A stretch of DNA of 6,627 nt from contig CACXBO010000027.1 of the NCBI GenBank assembly GCA_902765975.1, forward strand, positions 1 through 6,627. Direction: 5' to 3'. The notes below the pieces were generated by a model that had not been told where the DNA came from, searched no databases, and saw only the letters and a program-made list of their open reading frames with translations. The DNA comes from Oscillospiraceae bacterium (GTDB lineage Bacteria; Bacillota; Clostridia; Oscillospirales; Oscillospiraceae). The stretch's first letter is position 1. Every line of letters starts with the position of its first letter. The position numbers and the translations under genes are program-made. Of the stretch, positions 5,905 through 6,627 are shown piece after piece.

Positions 5905-6459
5905 TTACAATAGATCGAACCTCATCGGTATGTTAACGTAAACGTCGGAGCGCGGGTCGAAGATATAGACCTCGATACCCTGACGTATTGCGTAATCAAC
6001 AGTGTGTTTTGTGCCGCCCTCAGAGTCCGAGAGAACGGCGAGAAGAACTGAGGAGCGGTCGATCATATACTTGTTTCGCTTTTGCATACAGCCCTTTGTG
6101 TACTCCTCCTGCACGACGGTGACCTTGTCGCAGCGGGAAATAAGGTAATCGTATAAGCTTCGGTCCTTAACGCTCCACGAGTGCGACTGCTCGCGGAACG
6201 GAACCGCCGCCTCAACGAAAATATCCGGATATAAGTCGCGAAGCTTTAAAACAAGCTCACAGAAGTAGAAATCGCTGCCTCGCGCCATTCCGGAGATGAA
6301 ATGCCTTATCCCGCGGGCGTATAACTCACGCAGGACGGACAGTATCCTCCTTTTCAGAGCCATACAGCCCGGGTCGTTTTCGTTGTCGCCCCATGGCAGC
6401 TTTTCTGGCCTGTGCCCGGTGAAGGCGCAGGTGCGCATCGTCGGATAAGCTGTTTCCAT
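5905..6459 (-). CDS. SLOG-superfamily protein, DUF1273 / YpsA-like
   Basis: A 184-residue cytoplasmic protein with the DUF1273 (YpsA/YspA-like) SLOG signature: CAFTGHRPEKLPWG at 11-24, HFISGMARGSDFYFCELV at 53-70 with the GMARGSD nucleotide-binding glycine loop, QSHSWSVKDR (91-100), KRNKYMIDRSSVLLAV (128-142) and GGTKHTVDYAIRQG (148-161). The full domain is present at typical length. SLOG proteins are Rossmann-like and are predicted to bind nucleotide-derived ligands; YpsA has been linked to cell division in Firmicutes, but no enzymatic activity is assured. The ATG at 6459 is chosen because GGGAGA (6467-6472) precedes it by seven bases. Longer in-frame starts would lie upstream of or inside the promoter at 6494-6522. 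It is the first gene of an operon with the phosphoglycerol transferase. Confidence 0.91.
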   Translation of the reverse strand: METAYPTMRTCAFTGHRPEKLPWGDNENDPGCMALKRRILSVLRELYARGIRHFISGMARGSDFYFCELVLKLRDLYPDIFVEAAVPFREQSHSWSVKDRSLYDYLISRCDKVTVVQEEYTKGCMQKRNKYMIDRSSVLLAVLSDSEGGTKHTVDYAIRQGIEVYIFDPRSDVYVNIPMRFDLL

Positions 6460-6466
6460 AGACCAT

Positions 6467-6472
6467 TCTCCC
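6467..6472 (-). promoter_or_regulatory. Ribosome binding site deciding the SLOG gene start
   Basis: GGGAGA on the - strand, seven bases before ATG 6459. It lies about 15 nt into the predicted transcript and rules out the 35-residue N-terminal extension that the open frame would allow. Confidence 0.85.
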
Positions 6473-6493
6473 AAGATTACCTTTTTCGCAGAT

Positions 6494-6522
6494 ATTATAC
6501 GCTCATATGCGAAAAATGTCAA
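6494..6522 (-). promoter_or_regulatory. Consensus sigma-A promoter of the SLOG-transferase operon
   Basis: On the - strand TTGACA (6517-6522) and TATAAT (6494-6499) are separated by exactly 17 bp, a perfect match to the housekeeping consensus. Transcription would start near 6487, giving a leader of about 28 nt before ATG 6459. No clear operator or riboswitch is visible in the leader. Confidence 0.9.
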
Positions 6523-6591
6523 AGAAAAGCGGCAAACAACACATAATATCAAGCAATGAGACACTAAAGTACTATGATCACTGAATAATAA

Positions 6592-6620
6592 TTGATATTA
6601 TAGAATAATTGAAATATTAT
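6592..6620 (+). promoter_or_regulatory. Possible divergent + strand promoter
   Basis: TTGATA (6592-6597), a 17-bp spacer and TATTAT (6615-6620) would drive a gene to the right of the window. The surrounding DNA is very AT-rich, so chance matches are easy. The rest of 6523-6591 holds no feature I can support. Confidence 0.35.
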
Positions 6621-6627
6621 AAAAGAA

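Noticed and set aside
6460..6564. N-terminal extension of the SLOG gene from an ATG at 6564
   Set aside because: The extension spans a perfect -35/-10 promoter and has no similarity to the family; the ATG at 6459 has a good binding site.

Overview
The window looks like chromosome from a low-copy, gut-type Clostridia member of the Firmicutes (Bacillota). The reasons are strong GGAGG-type ribosome binding sites, sigma-A-like TTGACA/TATAAT promoters, a PHP-type histidinol phosphatase, a PadR/HAAS gene set and an MdoB/LtaS-like phosphoglycerol transferase. Coding DNA is moderately GC-leaning and the intergenic DNA is AT-rich. No mobile element, CRISPR array, rRNA or tRNA was seen. A genus cannot be named from the sequence alone.

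Region 1 (1-2051, + strand) is the 3' end of a histidine biosynthesis operon. It holds hisF (5' end cut off by the window), a fused hisIE, and a PHP-family histidinol-phosphate phosphatase (hisK). The genes overlap by 7 and 14 nt, which suggests translational coupling. The operon ends at a hairpin (2022-2051) that has T-tracts on both strands.

Region 2 (2100-3697, - strand) converges on that hairpin. In transcription order it holds a short PadR-family repressor, two paralogous HAAS-type one-TM membrane proteins, and a small secreted protein with a signal peptide. The first three overlap (4 and 35 nt) and the fourth follows after 23 nt, so this is one operon. A promoter lies directly upstream of padR and fixes its start. 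The likely logic is an autoregulated PadR switch controlling a membrane/export module; the effector is unknown.

Region 3 (3698-3993) is intergenic. It has an AT-rich promoter flank, a stretch with no recognisable gene (about 3738-3911), and a hairpin with a perfect 22-bp stem that terminates the next operon.

Region 4 (3994-6522, - strand) is a two-gene operon. A SLOG/DUF1273 (YpsA-like) protein is followed after 24 nt by a 628-residue membrane-anchored sulfatase-fold phosphoglycerol transferase with a beta-rich C-terminal domain. A full-consensus promoter (TTGACA-17-TATAAT) drives it. The right edge (6523-6627) is AT-rich and may hold a divergent + strand promoter for a gene outside the window.

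The least explained signal is a 21-nt motif (19/21 identical) abutting both terminator hairpins, exactly 1900 bp apart, just after the stop codons of two unrelated - strand genes.
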